Positions 31,638 to 32,458 of a DNA stretch of 32,458 nt are shown piece by piece. A program made the position numbers and the translations under genes. Each line of letters starts with the position of its first letter. Positions within the stretch are counted from its first letter, which is position 1. Below the pieces are notes generated by a model that ran no database searches, was not told where the DNA came from, and was given only the letters and a program-made list of their open reading frames with translations. This DNA comes from Clostridia bacterium. Its GTDB lineage: Bacteria > Bacillota_A > Clostridia > Christensenellales > Aristaeellaceae. The stretch spans positions 1 to 32,458 of the forward strand of contig JAFXMP010000150.1 of assembly GCA_017530275.1 (NCBI GenBank), written 5' to 3'.

Positions 31638-32291
31638 TTACTTCTTGGTCATTTCGGCGATTTCAGCCGCCAGATCGGATTGTTTCTTTTCGATGCCTTC
31701 GCCGCGCTCGTAGCGGGTGAAACGGCGGATGGAAATCTTTTCGCCGGAAGCCAGAGTGGCTTCCTGCACGCGGGTGGCGATGGTGATGTCAGGATTCTTG
31801 ACGAAGGGCTGTTCCATCAGGCAGTTTTCATCGTAATACTTCTTGATGCGGCCTTCCACCATGCGATCCACGATCTTTTCGGGCTTGCCTTCGTTCAGGG
31901 CCTGGGCGCGCAGGATTTCCTTTTCACGGTCCAGGGCTTCCTGGGGCACGTCTTCCTTGTTGATATACAGGGGGTTGGAAGCGGCGATCTGCAGGGCGAT
32001 GTCATGGCACAGTTCCTTGAAGGTGTCAGTCTTGGCCACGAAGTCGGTTTCGCAGTTGACTTCCACCAGCACGCCGATTTTGCCGCCCATGTGGATGTAG
32101 CTTTCCACGGCGCCTTCGGCGGCCACGCGGCCAGCCTTCTTAGCGGCGGCAGCCAAGCCCTTTTCGCGCAGATAAGCAACGGCTTCGTCCATATTGCCGT
32201 TCTTTTCAACCAGAGCCTTTTTGCAGTCCATCATACCGGCCTGGGTGCGTTCACGCAGTTCCTTAACCATTGCGGCAGTAATTTCAGCCAT
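31638..32291 (-). CDS. tsf: Elongation factor Ts
   Basis: 217 residues, the compact form found in many Firmicutes and thermophiles rather than the roughly 280-residue E. coli form. It exchanges GDP for GTP on EF-Tu. The N-terminal UBA-like domain ([19 protein letters not shown]), the core [15 protein letters not shown] with the TDFV motif that contacts EF-Tu, and the C-terminal [14 protein letters not shown] are clear. GGAGGTCATTCCC precedes the ATG. rpsB is expected just upstream but is not found in the 167 bases available. Confidence 0.97.
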   Translation of the reverse strand: MAEITAAMVKELRERTQAGMMDCKKALVEKNGNMDEAVAYLREKGLAAAAKKAGRVAAEGAVESYIHMGGKIGVLVEVNCETDFVAKTDTFKELCHDIALQIAASNPLYINKEDVPQEALDREKEILRAQALNEGKPEKIVDRMVEGRIKKYYDENCLMEQPFVKNPDITIATRVQEATLASGEKISIRRFTRYERGEGIEKKQSDLAAEIAEMTKK

Positions 32292-32458
32292 GGGAATGAC
32301 CTCCTTAAAATCTATCTGTCAAAAATCGAAAGAATTATTGATGCTTGCTCCCGGTCGTGGACGCGGCGAGGAACTGAAACTGGCCATCGAGAGCTATCGC
32401 GAGCGAATACTGAAGATGATTCCCGACACGGCGAAGCAGCGCATCATAGCCAGCGACC
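32292..32458. other. Unassigned segment at the right edge, no rpsB seen
   Basis: The tsf ribosome site is at 32300-32306. Beyond it, the plus-strand frame from ATG 32341 runs open to the edge with balanced codons (opening MLAPGRGRGEELKLAIES, then YRERILKMIPDTAKQRIIAS), but it has no ribosome site that I can see. The minus strand also has an open frame that ends in KHQ and a stop near the tsf leader, and its residues do not look like the end of ribosomal protein S2. I cannot assign either; the plus-strand frame looks more protein-like. It could be a partial gene, or the end of an assembled contig. Confidence 0.3.

Noticed and set aside
32317..32322. TTGACA on the minus strand as a tsf promoter
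   Set aside because: No -10 box follows at the right distance; that position is occupied by the tsf ribosome site.
1..32458. CRISPR, tRNA, rRNA, IS or prophage features
   Set aside because: No direct-repeat array with spacers, no cloverleaf or rRNA-like stretch, and no transposase, integrase or structural phage gene was seen on either strand.

Overview
The window looks like chromosomal DNA from a GC-rich member of the Firmicutes, most likely an uncultured gut-type clostridium. The evidence is Gram-positive style ribosome binding sites (GGAGG-type), sigma-A promoters, intrinsic terminators, alanine-rich signal peptides of the MKKILALIL type, a two-permease sugar importer with a DUF3502-type binding protein, DegV, Hsp33, and PyrH and EF-Ts of the usual bacterial form. 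I see no rRNA, tRNA, CRISPR array, IS element or phage module. No gap without a gene exceeds 300 bases; the largest are 19535-19815 (two divergent promoters) and 29695-29934 (a promoter and a hairpin).

Layout. 1-832: the end of a serine beta-lactamase/CubicO-type hydrolase. 872-4578: a carbohydrate ABC importer (two permeases and a binding protein, no ATPase) with a promoter, a candidate cre site and a strong terminator. 4631-5623: DegV behind a perfect consensus promoter. 5787-7889: a membrane-anchored ImmA/IrrE-like protease, a DivIC/FtsB-like protein and a Ppx/GppA phosphatase. 7923-8282: a secreted Sel1-repeat gene interrupted by an amber codon. 8319-10161: oligoendopeptidase F and a two-way terminator. 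10196-19534 is a long minus-strand block. In its own transcription order it holds an ACT protein, a PFL/UPF0210 protein, a zinc-ribbon membrane protein, a DUF4160 pair, a nucleoside phosphorylase, Hsp33, a TPR-like protein, a HEAT-like protein, a zinc-ribbon/TPR/beta-sandwich membrane protein and a LURP-one-related protein.

The most interesting locus is 19724-24943. It has its own promoter and terminator and encodes a short-chain reductase, a 1120-residue acyl-activating enzyme/acyl carrier protein/alpha-oxoamine synthase fusion, and a Bax-inhibitor-1-like membrane protein. The first two match, in parts list, the opening steps of bacterial sphingoid-base synthesis: acyl-ACP ligase, dedicated ACP, serine palmitoyltransferase and 3-keto reductase. 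Here three of those parts are joined in one chain. The amino-acid substrate and the final product cannot be read from the sequence.

25036-29694 holds envelope or secreted proteins: an LRR/SH3 protein, an orphan PstS-like binding protein and a PdaC-like polysaccharide deacetylase. 29935-32291 holds an HTH regulator fused to a complete desulfoferrodoxin, then pyrH and tsf. The usual rpsB and frr neighbours of tsf and pyrH are not seen. Three intergenic hairpins (2930-3004, 5670-5760, 31480-31580) share an unusual design: arms built of degenerate 7-bp repeats. They look like one family of dispersed palindromic elements.
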